Source of the DNA: JAWXUK01 sp044432725
GTDB taxonomy: Bacteria; Bacillota; Clostridia; Oscillospirales; Oscillospiraceae
Length of the DNA stretch: 52,346 nt
NCBI GenBank assembly: GCA_044432725.1
Contig: JAWXUL010000017.1
Coordinates: 1 to 52,346, forward strand
Direction of reading: 5' to 3'
In this document: positions 17,206-24,941 of the stretch, in pieces
How positions within the stretch are numbered: the stretch's first letter is position 1
Layout of the letters: each line of letters opens with the position of its first letter
Notes under the pieces: generated by a model
What the model saw: the letters and a program-made list of their open reading frames with translations, nothing else
The model's database searches: none
What the model was told of the DNA's origin: nothing
Program-made: the position numbers and the translations under genes

Positions 17206-18315
17206 ATGAAAGGGTTACAAACACAAATTGAGGAAGCATCTCGCAGTATTTTTACAGATAGTTATGCTATGTCTATTGGAGAGCTTATGAGCATGTATAA
17301 AGAGTTTGAAATTGATGTTCATCCCGAATTCCAAAGATCCTTTCGCTGGGATTTATCACAGAAATCATCTTTTTTAGAGTCTATACTTTTGGGAATTCCA
17401 GTTCCACCAATTTTCATATTTCATCGAGAGGATGGTATTTGGGATGTAATAGATGGACAACAAAGACTTTCCACTTTATTTGAATTTTCTGGAATTTATC
17501 GTGATGAAAGTGGAGAATTGAAAGAACCTATAAAATTAATGAAAACGAAGTTTTTACCAGCACTAGAAAATATTGTTTGGGAGGGTATTGAAGAAGATTA
17601 TCAGTTTACACCAGCTCAACGAATCTTAGTTAAGCGAGCTAAAATAGATATTAGGATTCTTAAAGCAACCAGTGACCCAAGTGCAAAATATGACCTTTTT
17701 CAAAGATTAAACTCTGGTGGATCACACTTGTCACCCCAAGAAGTGCGTACTTGCCTAATAATTATGGAAAACAAAGACTTATTTGAGCAACTAACCGAGA
17801 TGGCTCTAAATTTTGATTTCAAAGCAACTTTACCTTTAACTGAACGGGCAATCAGTCAACAAGAAGATTTGGAGTTTATTGTGAAATTTATAGTTGCTCG
17901 TCATTGTAAGACCACTAATATGCCTTCAAGTTTGCATGAACACCTAGATAATTCAATCATCTCCTTAATACAAGCAGATAACATTGACTTTAAAGAAGAA
18001 AAAGAAATTTTTGAATCAACATTTAATTTATTGAATAAAATGTTAGGAGGTGACTGTTTCAAACGTTATAACCACGAAAAAAGAACTTTTGAAGGAGCAA
18101 TAACAATAAGTGCGTTTGAAGCTATGGCTCCTGCAGTAAGCAATCATTTAGATTTTTATAACAAGTTTGAGGCTACTTCCTTTCGGGATTTAGTAATAAG
18201 AATGCATAAACACACCAGCTACACACACGCAGGACGACGATCTACTGACAGGTTCAAAGCTTTATTACAAGTAGGTGGGGATATTTTTAATGGCGATAAC
18301 AATACAAAATTATGA
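17206..18315 (+). CDS. DUF262 domain protein
   Basis: 369 residues from ATG 17206, preceded by GGAGG; an earlier ATG at 17194 overlaps that RBS. The DUF262 signature is clear: PEFQRSFRWDLSQKSSFLES, LLGIPVPPIFIF and IDGQQRLSTLFEF. This ParB/Srx-like fold is the N-terminal part of GmrSD-type enzymes and is thought to bind nucleotide and couple it to DNA cleavage. There is no DUF1524 nuclease domain here; the partner instead is the overlapping HEPN gene. A two-component defence unit is inferred. Confidence 0.85.
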   Translation: MKGLQTQIEEASRSIFTDSYAMSIGELMSMYKEFEIDVHPEFQRSFRWDLSQKSSFLESILLGIPVPPIFIFHREDGIWDVIDGQQRLSTLFEFSGIYRDESGELKEPIKLMKTKFLPALENIVWEGIEEDYQFTPAQRILVKRAKIDIRILKATSDPSAKYDLFQRLNSGGSHLSPQEVRTCLIIMENKDLFEQLTEMALNFDFKATLPLTERAISQQEDLEFIVKFIVARHCKTTNMPSSLHEHLDNSIISLIQADNIDFKEEKEIFESTFNLLNKMLGGDCFKRYNHEKRTFEGAITISAFEAMAPAVSNHLDFYNKFEATSFRDLVIRMHKHTSYTHAGRRSTDRFKALLQVGGDIFNGDNNTKL

Positions 18316-18964
18316 AGAGTTAACTGTGGCTCTAGATGAAGATACACAGTGGCGTAAAAAAGAAATTGTAGATATGCGTACAACTTGTTTCATGCCAAAT
18401 TGTCCCCCATCTATTTTACGTTCTGCTTTTGTGTTATGTTGTGCACATTTCGAAGGTAGCATAAAGTTTTCCTCAAATGCATATGTAGCTTTTATTTCTG
18501 GGCAAGAATTGAAGCATGCTGATTTAAGAACAGAAATATCTGCTTTGATCATCAAAAAGCAAAAACACGTTCTTTTTGGACTCCATGACACAAAAAAAGT
18601 AAAAGTTTCCGTTGTTTCTGACATATTGCAGACTTACCTAAATTTATTGGAAGCTAAATTCTTTATGAAGATAACCGACAATGATCCTCCAATCACAACG
18701 CAAGGAAATCCTACTTCAGAAATATTGGAAGAAATTTGTAATATTTTAGGAATTAGCTATGCTGATGTTTTTGAATTAAGAGCTCCATTTATAAACTCAG
18801 AATTATTAAAACCTCGAAATCAAGTGGCACATGGTGAACGGCGTCCAATAACAAAAGAAGAATTATCTGAAGTTGCATTATTTGTAACAGAAATAATGGA
18901 TGCCTATAAAGAAGAAATATTAAAAGCTGCATTTAATAATCTACATCTAAAAAATTCTTTGTAA
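18290..18964 (+). CDS. HEPN-family nuclease (MAE_28990/MAE_18760 type)
   Basis: 224 residues, with ATG at 18290 inside the end of the DUF262 gene. The C-terminal RNQVAHGE contains the HEPN RNase motif (Arg-N-x3-His). The family context, with LRSAFVLCCAHFEGSIK near the start, fits MAE_28990-type HEPN proteins, which commonly sit next to DUF262 proteins. HEPN enzymes cut RNA and often act by abortive infection. The 26-base overlap suggests coupled, balanced production. It is the last gene of element II. Confidence 0.82.
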   Translation: MAITIQNYEELTVALDEDTQWRKKEIVDMRTTCFMPNCPPSILRSAFVLCCAHFEGSIKFSSNAYVAFISGQELKHADLRTEISALIIKKQKHVLFGLHDTKKVKVSVVSDILQTYLNLLEAKFFMKITDNDPPITTQGNPTSEILEEICNILGISYADVFELRAPFINSELLKPRNQVAHGERRPITKEELSEVALFVTEIMDAYKEEILKAAFNNLHLKNSL

Positions 18965-19069
18965 CAATTTAAGGAGAAATTCCTCTTGTAATTCAGAAAA
19001 AATTGTGTTATAGTATATCTGTACTCGCAAACCAAAAACTCCATAAAAAGTGAATTTGGAGTTTTACCC

Positions 19070-19329
19070 TGATACTGTTTTGATACTAGAATATTTTATA
19101 CTCAAAATACTGGGGAGAAAAAGTGTGCGAAATCAACTTAAAATCACACTACAAGAGTACAAGAACACCACAGAAAACTTTAACTTTGCTGAGTGGGAAT
19201 GATTACGCATTCCAAAATTTTCAACATTCCTAAGCAAAATACAGCTATAAACAGAGAAAATAACATCAAATTCACACTTTTCACTAATATTTATGAGTGC
19301 AGAATTTGACGTGGCAACGAAATGGCAAC
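19070..19329. repeat. Attachment junction between elements II and III (arm, core, arm)
   Basis: 18965-19414 has no gene. TGATACT at 19070-19076 and 19081-19087 (right arm of II); GAGTGGGAAT at 19191-19200, within GGAATG...CATTCC; TGGCAAC at 19312-19318 and 19323-19329 (left arm of III). Offsets are 121 bp on both sides. TGATACT matches the left end of element II, and TGGCAAC matches the right end of element III. Confidence 0.78.
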
Positions 19330-19349
19330 ATTTATTATAAATAGGAAAG

Positions 19350-19386
19350 CAGCGAACTGATGTGATAATCGGTTCGCTGTTTTTTT
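19350..19386. terminator. Terminator beyond the element III repressor
   Basis: CAGCGAAC (19350-19357) pairs with GTTCGCTG (19372-19379), followed by seven T on the plus strand. It insulates the element's left end. Confidence 0.75.
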
Positions 19387-19414
19387 CTTTACTTTCAAAA
19401 GAGGAGGAAACTTG

Positions 19415-19930
19415 TCAATCTTCTCTCTCCTCCCCTGTTCGTCTGCTATGGATTGCCTCCATATTTTCTTGGACTAACGGTTTTGGGTAAGTGTATCTCC
19501 ACTGGTCATAGTCCTCTTTACTGATTTGGTCGTCACGGTATTCTCTGGACATCTTTCGCCAGTCGGTAAGAAATTCGTTAATAGACGTGTAAGATGGGTT
19601 CGCCTTGCCATCTTTCCTCTTATTGATTCGCAAGCAAACTTCTCCATCAATCTCCCCCACCGCCAAGCCATACATATCTTCCAGAGCAAATAGGGTGTGG
19701 CACAGTCCAATTTGGCTGTCAATGTCGGGAACTCGTAACGCTGCCACTTCTACGTCGAGTGCTTGAGCTATGGCAAGAAGTAAGTCCTCTTTGGGGATTC
19801 GGGAACAGGATTCATATTGGGCAATGCGTACATCTGAACTTTTTTCGGTAAAACCTACTAAAACACCTAGCTGCTTCATTGTCATTCCCCTTAAATTCCG
19901 TAAAAAGTTGATTCTTTTTCCTATCGCCAT
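19415..19930 (-). CDS. XRE-family HTH repressor of element III
   Basis: 171 residues; ATG at 19930 preceded by GAGAGGT. N-terminal helix-turn-helix: INFLRNLRGMTMKQLGVLVG, then KSSDVRIAQYESCSRIPK. The C-terminal NEFLTDWRKMSREY and YDQWRYTYP correspond to segments of the element II regulator. It is divergent from the excisionase-integrase operon and probably keeps it silent. The divergent sequence of the recognition helix compared with element II suggests separate operator specificity, which would let the two elements coexist. Confidence 0.83.
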   Translation of the reverse strand: MAIGKRINFLRNLRGMTMKQLGVLVGFTEKSSDVRIAQYESCSRIPKEDLLLAIAQALDVEVAALRVPDIDSQIGLCHTLFALEDMYGLAVGEIDGEVCLRINKRKDGKANPSYTSINEFLTDWRKMSREYRDDQISKEDYDQWRYTYPKPLVQENMEAIHSRRTGEERED

Positions 19931-19947
19931 CTGTTGTAACCTCTCAT

Positions 19948-20056
19948 TTCTGTTAGTTTCTTTTCCATAGTATAACAGAAGTAGTTAGGATAGTCAAGAT
20001 AAATTAAATGTTTTTTCAAAAAAGCTCTTGACAAAAGCAGAATCATTCAGTATACT
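19948..20056. promoter_or_regulatory. Divergent repressor and excisionase promoters with inverted repeat
   Basis: Plus strand: TTGACA (20028-20033), 17 bases, TATACT (20051-20056). Minus strand: TTGACT (19997-19992), 17 bases, TATACT (19974-19969). TTCTGTTA (19948-19955) and TAACAGAA (19973-19980) form an inverted repeat over the minus -10 region, a candidate autorepression operator. Confidence 0.7.
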
Positions 20057-20124
20057 AACACTACACTAAATAAAAACAGTAAGTATTTTTGATAAAATCT
20101 ATCCATTTGAAAGGAGGTGAGAAA

Positions 20125-20322
20125 ATGAGAGTAAATTTTATGCGTGTGGAGGAAGTTGCTACGGAACTTGGAGTTTCTAAGTCCTATGCCTACAAGCTAG
20201 TGCAGAAGTTGAACGAGGAACTGAAAGAAATGGGATATTTGACGGTGTCTGGTCGGGTTTCTCGTTCTTATTTTGAGGAAAAACTCTATTCTGGCAAAGA
20301 AAACGGAAAGGAAGTGAAGTAA
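20125..20322 (+). CDS. xis: Excisionase-like small HTH protein
   Basis: 65 residues from ATG 20125 behind a full AAAGGAGGTGA. The core VATELGVSKSYAYKLVQKLN is nearly identical to that of element II, and the C-terminal half YLTVSGRVSRSYFEEKLYSG is also shared. It is a winged-helix excisionase candidate, immediately upstream of the integrase with no spacer (TAA then ATG). The very strong RBS suggests that high excisionase levels are made on induction. Confidence 0.8.
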   Translation: MRVNFMRVEEVATELGVSKSYAYKLVQKLNEELKEMGYLTVSGRVSRSYFEEKLYSGKENGKEVK

Positions 20323-21399
20323 ATGTCGGTACACAAGGAAGCCAAAGGCACATGGCGAGTGATTTATCGCTATGTGGACTGGACTGGGGCGAGTAAACAA
20401 ACCAGTAAGCGAGGTTTTCGGACAAAAAAAGAAGCCCTCGCCTGGGAGCGAGAGCAACAAAGCAAGGATTCGGCTGATTTGGATATGAATTTCGCCAGTT
20501 TTGTGGAATTGTATGAAAAAGATATGAAAAGTCGTCTGAAAGAGAACACTTGGATGACCAAGGAGCATATCATTCGGGACAAGCTACTGCCTTTCTTTGG
20601 CGGTCGCAAAATGTGTGAGATTGCTCCAAAAGACATCATGGCATGGCAGAATGAAATGTTGAACGTTATCAACGAAAAAGGCGAGAAATACTCCCCTACT
20701 TACCTGAAAACTGTCCATAACCAGTGTTCTTGCCTCTTCAATCATGCTGTGAAGTTTTATGGTTTGAAAGAAAATCCTGCTCAAAAGGTTGGAAATATGG
20801 GCAAGGCAAAAAGTAAGGAGATGTTGTTTTGGACGAAGGAAGAATACACCGACTTTGCCAAGGCGATCATGGATAAACCGCTTAGTTTTTACGCCTTTGA
20901 GGTGCTGTATTGGACTGGGATTCGTGAGGGTGAGTTGCTGGCTCTCACCCCCGAGGACTTTGATTTTCAACGAAAAACACTGCGAATCAATAAGTCTTAT
21001 CAACGATTGAAGGGCAGGGATGTCATTACCACTCCTAAAACGGAAAAATCCAATCGTGTCATTGTTCTGCCTGACTTCTTGTGTGAGGAGCTAGAGGAAT
21101 TTATTGCTTCTATCTACAAAATTCAACCTAGCGATCGTCTTTTTACCATCACCAAAAATTATTTGCATAACGAAATGACGCGTGGCTGTAAAGAGTCTGG
21201 GGTGAAACGTATTAGAATCCACGATTTAAGGCATTCCCACATCTCTAGTCTGATTGATATGGGTTTCTCTGCTATCGCCATTGCTGACCGAGTAGGCCAC
21301 GAGAGTATTCGAATAACGCTCCATTACGCGCACCTGTTCCCTTCTCGGCAAACAGAGATGGCAGATAGACTGAACGGCGAAAGAACTGGGGTGATTTAA
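20323..21399 (+). CDS. int: Tyrosine recombinase (integrase) of element III
   Basis: 358 residues. Arm-binding domain with RGFRTKKEALAWERE, core-binding domain, then TGIREGELLALT (Arg), HDLRHSH (His-x-x-Arg), GHESIR and ITLHYAHLF with the nucleophilic Tyr. It is close to the element II enzyme in the catalytic half and diverges in the first 40 residues, as expected for a different arm word (TGGCAAC here, TGATACT there). It is followed by mobC with a TAATG overlap. It would integrate at the GAGTGGGAAT core. Confidence 0.93.
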   Translation: MSVHKEAKGTWRVIYRYVDWTGASKQTSKRGFRTKKEALAWEREQQSKDSADLDMNFASFVELYEKDMKSRLKENTWMTKEHIIRDKLLPFFGGRKMCEIAPKDIMAWQNEMLNVINEKGEKYSPTYLKTVHNQCSCLFNHAVKFYGLKENPAQKVGNMGKAKSKEMLFWTKEEYTDFAKAIMDKPLSFYAFEVLYWTGIREGELLALTPEDFDFQRKTLRINKSYQRLKGRDVITTPKTEKSNRVIVLPDFLCEELEEFIASIYKIQPSDRLFTITKNYLHNEMTRGCKESGVKRIRIHDLRHSHISSLIDMGFSAIAIADRVGHESIRITLHYAHLFPSRQTEMADRLNGERTGVI

Positions 21400-21728
21400 T
21401 GTCTGCAAAACGTAAGGACGAGCAAAATCGTTGGAGGAATAAGGTTGTCGCTTTCCGTATGTCCCCCGAAGAAGCGCAACAACTGGACGTGATGGTGAAG
21501 TTGGCAAATTGCTCGAAACAGCAATATATAGTTTCCAAATTACTTGACCGCACTGTGGTAGTACAAGGAAATCCTCGCATTTACAAGGCTCTTTCTCAAA
21601 CTTTAGACGATGTTTTGAAGGAATTGAAAGAGGTTTCTTCCCCTAGCACTGACCTTTTGACTACCATTCAGCAGATTTCCACCGTGATGGACGGTTTGAA
21701 GGGAGGTGAGGAAAACGCAAAAAAATAA
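21399..21728 (+). CDS. mobC: MobC-like mobilization accessory protein
   Basis: 109 residues, very similar throughout to the element II protein (DEQNRWRNKVVAFRMSPEE, LLDRTVVVQGNPRIYKAL, GLKGGEENAKK). The ribbon-helix-helix-like start suggests DNA binding near oriT. Its ATG overlaps the integrase stop. The last codons lead directly into the conserved hairpin block, so the block may be both its 3' end and its operator. Confidence 0.75.
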   Translation: MSAKRKDEQNRWRNKVVAFRMSPEEAQQLDVMVKLANCSKQQYIVSKLLDRTVVVQGNPRIYKALSQTLDDVLKELKEVSSPSTDLLTTIQQISTVMDGLKGGEENAKK

Positions 21729-21819
21729 GCCCTTGTCCTGCAAGACAAAGGCTTAAGGCATACACCTGGCGAACCAGTGGTACACTAACACTTAACAATG
21801 AAAGTATACCACAGTTCGC
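21727..21819 (+). repeat. Conserved hairpin block after mobC (element III copy)
   Basis: The AAGCCCTTGTC/GACAAAGGCTT hairpin is followed by GCGAACCAGTGGTA (21769-21782) facing TACCACAGTTCGC (21807-21819). It is nearly the same as 8035-8125 although the following gene is unrelated, so the block is under its own selection. Confidence 0.55.
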
Positions 21820-21850
21820 TAGAATTTACAAGAATTTTAGGAGGACTTTT

Positions 21851-22987
21851 ATGGAAAATTTTATCGAAACCTGTAACCCCCAGGGATCTGTGCAATTCTC
21901 TTCCCAACCTTATTTTGAAGAAACCCCTTTCCCAGAGCCACCGTTCCCAGAACCGCCACCCTATTGGGGAGAGGACTCTTCTCATCAGCAGTATCAACAG
22001 CCTTTGCCAGTGAAAAAACTGACCACTATGACTGGTGCGACCCTTATGACCACTGAATTTGAGCCCCTTTCTTTTGCAGTTGACCAGATTCTTCCCCAAG
22101 GTGTGTTCATTCTAGCTGGTAGTGGGAAAATCGGTAAGTCTTGGCTGTCTTTGGATCTGTGCATTGCAGTTTCCACTGGAGGACAGCTCTGGGACTATCA
22201 AGCTAACCAAGGCGAGGTGCTGTATCTTGCCTTGGAGGACACCTATGCCCGACTTCAACTTCGCATGGCACACATTGGAGTGGAACACCCTGACTTAACA
22301 CGGCTTCATTTCTCTGTTCAGTCCTCTGGTATCAGTGATGGGCTTGTGGAGCAGGTGAACGACTTCCTCACCGCCTTTCCTGACACCAAACTGGTGATTA
22401 TTGACACTCTGGAACGGATTCGCAACACGGAAACGGATAAAAGTATGTATTCTTGTGATTATCGTGATATGACGAAGCTACGAGAAATCACTGATTCCAG
22501 AAAAGTGACCTTGCTTTTGGTACATCATACTCGTAAAATGCACGATGCCGACCCTCTGAACACTCTTTCGGGTAGCACCGGGCTTGTGGGATCGGTTGAT
22601 GGAGTGTGGGTTCTGGGCAAAGATGAGCGGACAGGCACAACAGCAAAGCTAACCATCGCTAATCGTGATACTGAAGGCTTCTGCTTCAAATTAGACTTTG
22701 AGAAAGAGCATTGTCGGTGGAAATTCTTAGGACACGTTGAGCCGTCGGAAAATCCTGATGAAGTGCTGTGTAGTCAGATTGATTCCTTTTTGCAACAGCC
22801 TTTTTCTGGCACTGCTACCGACCTTTGCGACAAGCTGAAGACCTGGGATAGCTCGGTAGAGTGTTTCCCTTCCAGTCTGACGAAGAAGCTGAATAGCCTT
22901 TCTGGTCTGTTGAAAAGCAAGTTTGGGATTGCAGTCACCACGGATCGAAACAAGAAAAATCGGATTATTTCTTTGGCAAGAATTTGA
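21851..22987 (+). CDS. RepA-like AAA ATPase (AAA_25 type)
   Basis: 378 residues. A Pro/Glu-rich N-terminal ~55 residues precede the RecA-like core: Walker A GSGKIGKSWLSLDL (about 92-105), GEVLYLALEDTYARLQLR, Walker B KLVIIDTLERI, LLLVHHTRKM and SGSTGLVGSVDGVW. This layout is that of RSF1010 RepA-type hexameric helicases used to start element replication. ATG at 21851 after AGGAGG. GGTGACA iterons follow directly. It replaces the DUF3987 plus ParM module of element II. Primase is not seen. Confidence 0.83.
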   Translation: MENFIETCNPQGSVQFSSQPYFEETPFPEPPFPEPPPYWGEDSSHQQYQQPLPVKKLTTMTGATLMTTEFEPLSFAVDQILPQGVFILAGSGKIGKSWLSLDLCIAVSTGGQLWDYQANQGEVLYLALEDTYARLQLRMAHIGVEHPDLTRLHFSVQSSGISDGLVEQVNDFLTAFPDTKLVIIDTLERIRNTETDKSMYSCDYRDMTKLREITDSRKVTLLLVHHTRKMHDADPLNTLSGSTGLVGSVDGVWVLGKDERTGTTAKLTIANRDTEGFCFKLDFEKEHCRWKFLGHVEPSENPDEVLCSQIDSFLQQPFSGTATDLCDKLKTWDSSVECFPSSLTKKLNSLSGLLKSKFGIAVTTDRNKKNRIISLARI

Positions 22988-22990
22988 TCG

Positions 22991-23112
22991 GGTGACAGGG
23001 TGACGGGTATTTTTCCTACCCCTCTTGTCATCATGAGGTGTCACCCAGTGATGGGATTGGTGACAGGTTCGTGAAATAAGGGTGTACAGAAATAACCTGT
23101 CACCCTGTCACC
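22991..23112. repeat. GGTGACA iterons (candidate replication origin)
   Basis: Copies on the plus strand at 22991, 22999 (last base differs) and 23059; on the minus strand at 23039, 23098 and 23106. The outer parts form a perfect 14-bp inverted repeat (22991-23004 against 23099-23112). The array directly follows the RepA-like gene. 22988-23497 has no gene. Confidence 0.55.
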
Positions 23113-23132
23113 TCTCCCCTAGAATTTTGAAT

Positions 23133-23208
23133 GACATCAATGTGGTATCAGGTGTAAAGCCGTGGTATCAAAGTGGTGGCAAAGTTTGGTGGCATTGTGA
23201 TACCAACT
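23133..23208. repeat. GACATCAA/GGTATCA repeat cluster
   Basis: GACATCAATGTGGTATCA (23133-23150), GTGGTATCAAAGTGGT (23162-23177) and the inverse GTGATACCAACT (23197-23208). The same words occur at 11000-11071 in element II. Confidence 0.45.
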
Positions 23209-23248
23209 AAGGTAGAGGGGACATATTTTTCATTCTAAACAATCCCCT

Positions 23249-23304
23249 CGTCCTTCGTCTTACGTCCTCCGTCCATCGTCTACCGTCTTACGTCCTCCGT
23301 CCCC
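23249..23304. repeat. Eight tandem CGTCNNN 7-mers
   Basis: CGTC occurs at exact 7-base steps: 23249, 23256, 23263, 23270, 23277, 23284, 23291 and 23298, with variable last three bases (CTT, TTA, CTC, CAT, TAC, TTA, CTC, CCC). Element II has only two related units at about 11102. It lies between the iterons and oriT. Confidence 0.8.
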
Positions 23305-23384
23305 AAAGACAGCCTTGCAAACTGTGAACCGCAGTGAAATAAGTTTGTAAGGTGGCTTTGGACCTGTCTGTTTCCGTAGAAACC

Positions 23385-23447
23385 GCAATGCTACTTTTGA
23401 TACCGCAGTGTCAAAAGAGCTATTGCGTTACTTTTGGAAAAAGTAAC
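23385..23447 (+). other. Candidate origin of transfer (oriT) of element III
   Basis: GCAAT...ATTGC encloses CTTTTGATAC/GTGTCAAAAG (23394-23417), followed by GTTACTTTT/AAAAGTAAC (23427-23447). The design is the same as 11205-11266 with covarying stem bases in the second hairpin. It lies 51 bases upstream of the relaxase. Confidence 0.65.
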
Positions 23448-23497
23448 AAAACCTAGCGAGCCCCTTCCGCATTAAATCAACAAGAAAGGATGATTCA

Positions 23498-24745
23498 ATG
23501 ATAAAACGCACCCTCTCCATCGCAAAAGGCAAAGGCTCTGTGGGGCATAACTCTAGAGCCTTTTCTGCCGAAAACGTAGACCCAGAACGAACTCCCAAAA
23601 ACATCTGCTTCATCAACGAGAACATCAAAGAGGTGTACCATCAGCTTTTCGATGAAGCCTTGGAGCGATACAACGGCAAGCAAAAACGCAAGGACAGAAT
23701 GATTGAAAATTACTATGAAAAGATTCGTACCAGTAAACAGGAGAAGCTGTTTCACGAGATAATCGTTCAAGTGGGTGACATGGAAACTATGTCCGCCACT
23801 GGGGAGCATTCCGACTTAGCAAAACAGATTTTACAGGAATATATGGAGGGATTTTCAGAACGGAACAAAGGGCTTCATGTGTTCTCCGCCTACTTGCACA
23901 TGGACGAAGCTACTCCCCACCTACACATTGATTTTGTGCCTTACACCACAGGAAGCAAACGAGGACTTGATACCAGGGTTTCCTTGAAAATGGCTCTGGA
24001 AAAGTTGGGTTTCAAGAGTACATCGGCAAAAGATACAGAACTTTCACAGTGGCAGAACAGCGAAAAGGAAAAACTTGCTAAAATTATGCTGTACCATGGG
24101 GTGGAATGGGAGAAGAAAGGCACTCATCGGGAGCATTTGTCGGTGTATGAGTTCAAAAAAGAGCAACGTGCCTTGGAGTTGGATCACTTGGAAGAAAAGG
24201 TTGAGATAAAACAAGAAGAATTTCAGCAACTTGAAGCTGATGTGGAGATATTTCAAGAAAAATCTGACAATCTGGTACAGAAGGTGGAGAAAAACAAAAA
24301 AATCCTGAAAAATATCGCAGAGAAAGACAGTAAGTTGAAAAATGTAGATGGTGTTGAAACAAAATCCATTCCATTTACCACTAAAGTCACCATTGAGAAG
24401 GCAGATTTAGAGCAACTACAGACACTTTCTAAAAAGCAAATCGTCACCGACAAGGTGGATAAACAAAAAGATGGTAAAATTAAGGAGCTTCTGTCAAAAG
24501 TGGACACGCTCACCCAGGATCAAAAGAAACTCTCTGAGGAAAAAGATAGACTTTCTAACAAAGTCCATCAGCTTAACACAGATAATTATGTAATAAACCG
24601 TGAATTGACCTCCACCAAAAAAGAATTGAACAATTATAAGACGTTTATTCGTGATTTCAACCTGAAAGAACAGTTTGAGAAATTCCTGGAGAGCTTGAAG
24701 AAATTGGCGATGAAAAAGAAAAGCCGTGGGGGTGATGGGAGATAG
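23498..24745 (+). CDS. mob: Mob_Pre relaxase (intact)
   Basis: 415 residues. N-terminal relaxase domain: RTLSIAKGKGSVGHNSRAF, ENYYEKIRTSKQEKLFHE, then HMDEATPHLHIDFVPYTTG with the metal-binding His cluster. Residues ~215-410 are a long coiled coil ending in the basic MKKKSRGGDGR. It nicks oriT, stays bound to the 5' end and pilots transfer by a helper's secretion system, since no conjugation machinery is present. ATG at 23498 after GAAAGGA. It is the reference that shows Trp where the element II copy has TGA. Confidence 0.9.
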   Translation: MIKRTLSIAKGKGSVGHNSRAFSAENVDPERTPKNICFINENIKEVYHQLFDEALERYNGKQKRKDRMIENYYEKIRTSKQEKLFHEIIVQVGDMETMSATGEHSDLAKQILQEYMEGFSERNKGLHVFSAYLHMDEATPHLHIDFVPYTTGSKRGLDTRVSLKMALEKLGFKSTSAKDTELSQWQNSEKEKLAKIMLYHGVEWEKKGTHREHLSVYEFKKEQRALELDHLEEKVEIKQEEFQQLEADVEIFQEKSDNLVQKVEKNKKILKNIAEKDSKLKNVDGVETKSIPFTTKVTIEKADLEQLQTLSKKQIVTDKVDKQKDGKIKELLSKVDTLTQDQKKLSEEKDRLSNKVHQLNTDNYVINRELTSTKKELNNYKTFIRDFNLKEQFEKFLESLKKLAMKKKSRGGDGR

Positions 24746-24814
24746 GATGATCTAGTTTGAAGATACCTTCTGTCTATGGAATTTAGGTTTTAAAAAGAAA
24801 TACCACTCTAAGAA

Positions 24815-24841
24815 GGCTGTCACTCCTGTGGCAGTCTTTTT
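24815..24841 (+). terminator. Terminator after the element III relaxase
   Basis: GGCTGTCAC, TCCT, GTGGCAGTC, then five T. It separates the mobilization genes from the cargo operon. Confidence 0.75.
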
Positions 24842-24884
24842 GAATTGATTCCCAAAACGCTCTTGATAAACAGAACTAATTCCC

Positions 24885-24913
24885 TTGCTTTATGCGAAAA
24901 TCTGTGGTATAAT
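24885..24913 (+). promoter_or_regulatory. Promoter of the element III cargo operon
   Basis: TTGCTT (24885-24890), 17 bases, TATAAT (24908-24913). It drives the three-gene operon from 24942. Confidence 0.72.
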
Positions 24914-24941
24914 AAGGAAATTACATACTAGGAGGAATATT

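Larger units (their letters stand above)
5454..19200 (+). mobile_element. Integrative mobilizable element II (about 13.7 kb)
   Basis: It is bounded by GAGTGGGAAT cores at 5454 and 19191 with matching TGATACT arm pairs just inside each end. Order: repressor (minus), excisionase, integrase, MobC, DUF3987, ParM/ParR-like, oriT, relaxase, TOPRIM protein, DUF6809, then a cargo of Eco47II-type R-M, Mrr, DUF262 and HEPN. Three backbone genes have in-frame TGA codons, so mobility may be lost. Confidence 0.78.

Noticed and set aside
23249..23304. CRISPR array
   Set aside because: Units are 7 bases without spacers, and no cas genes exist in the window.
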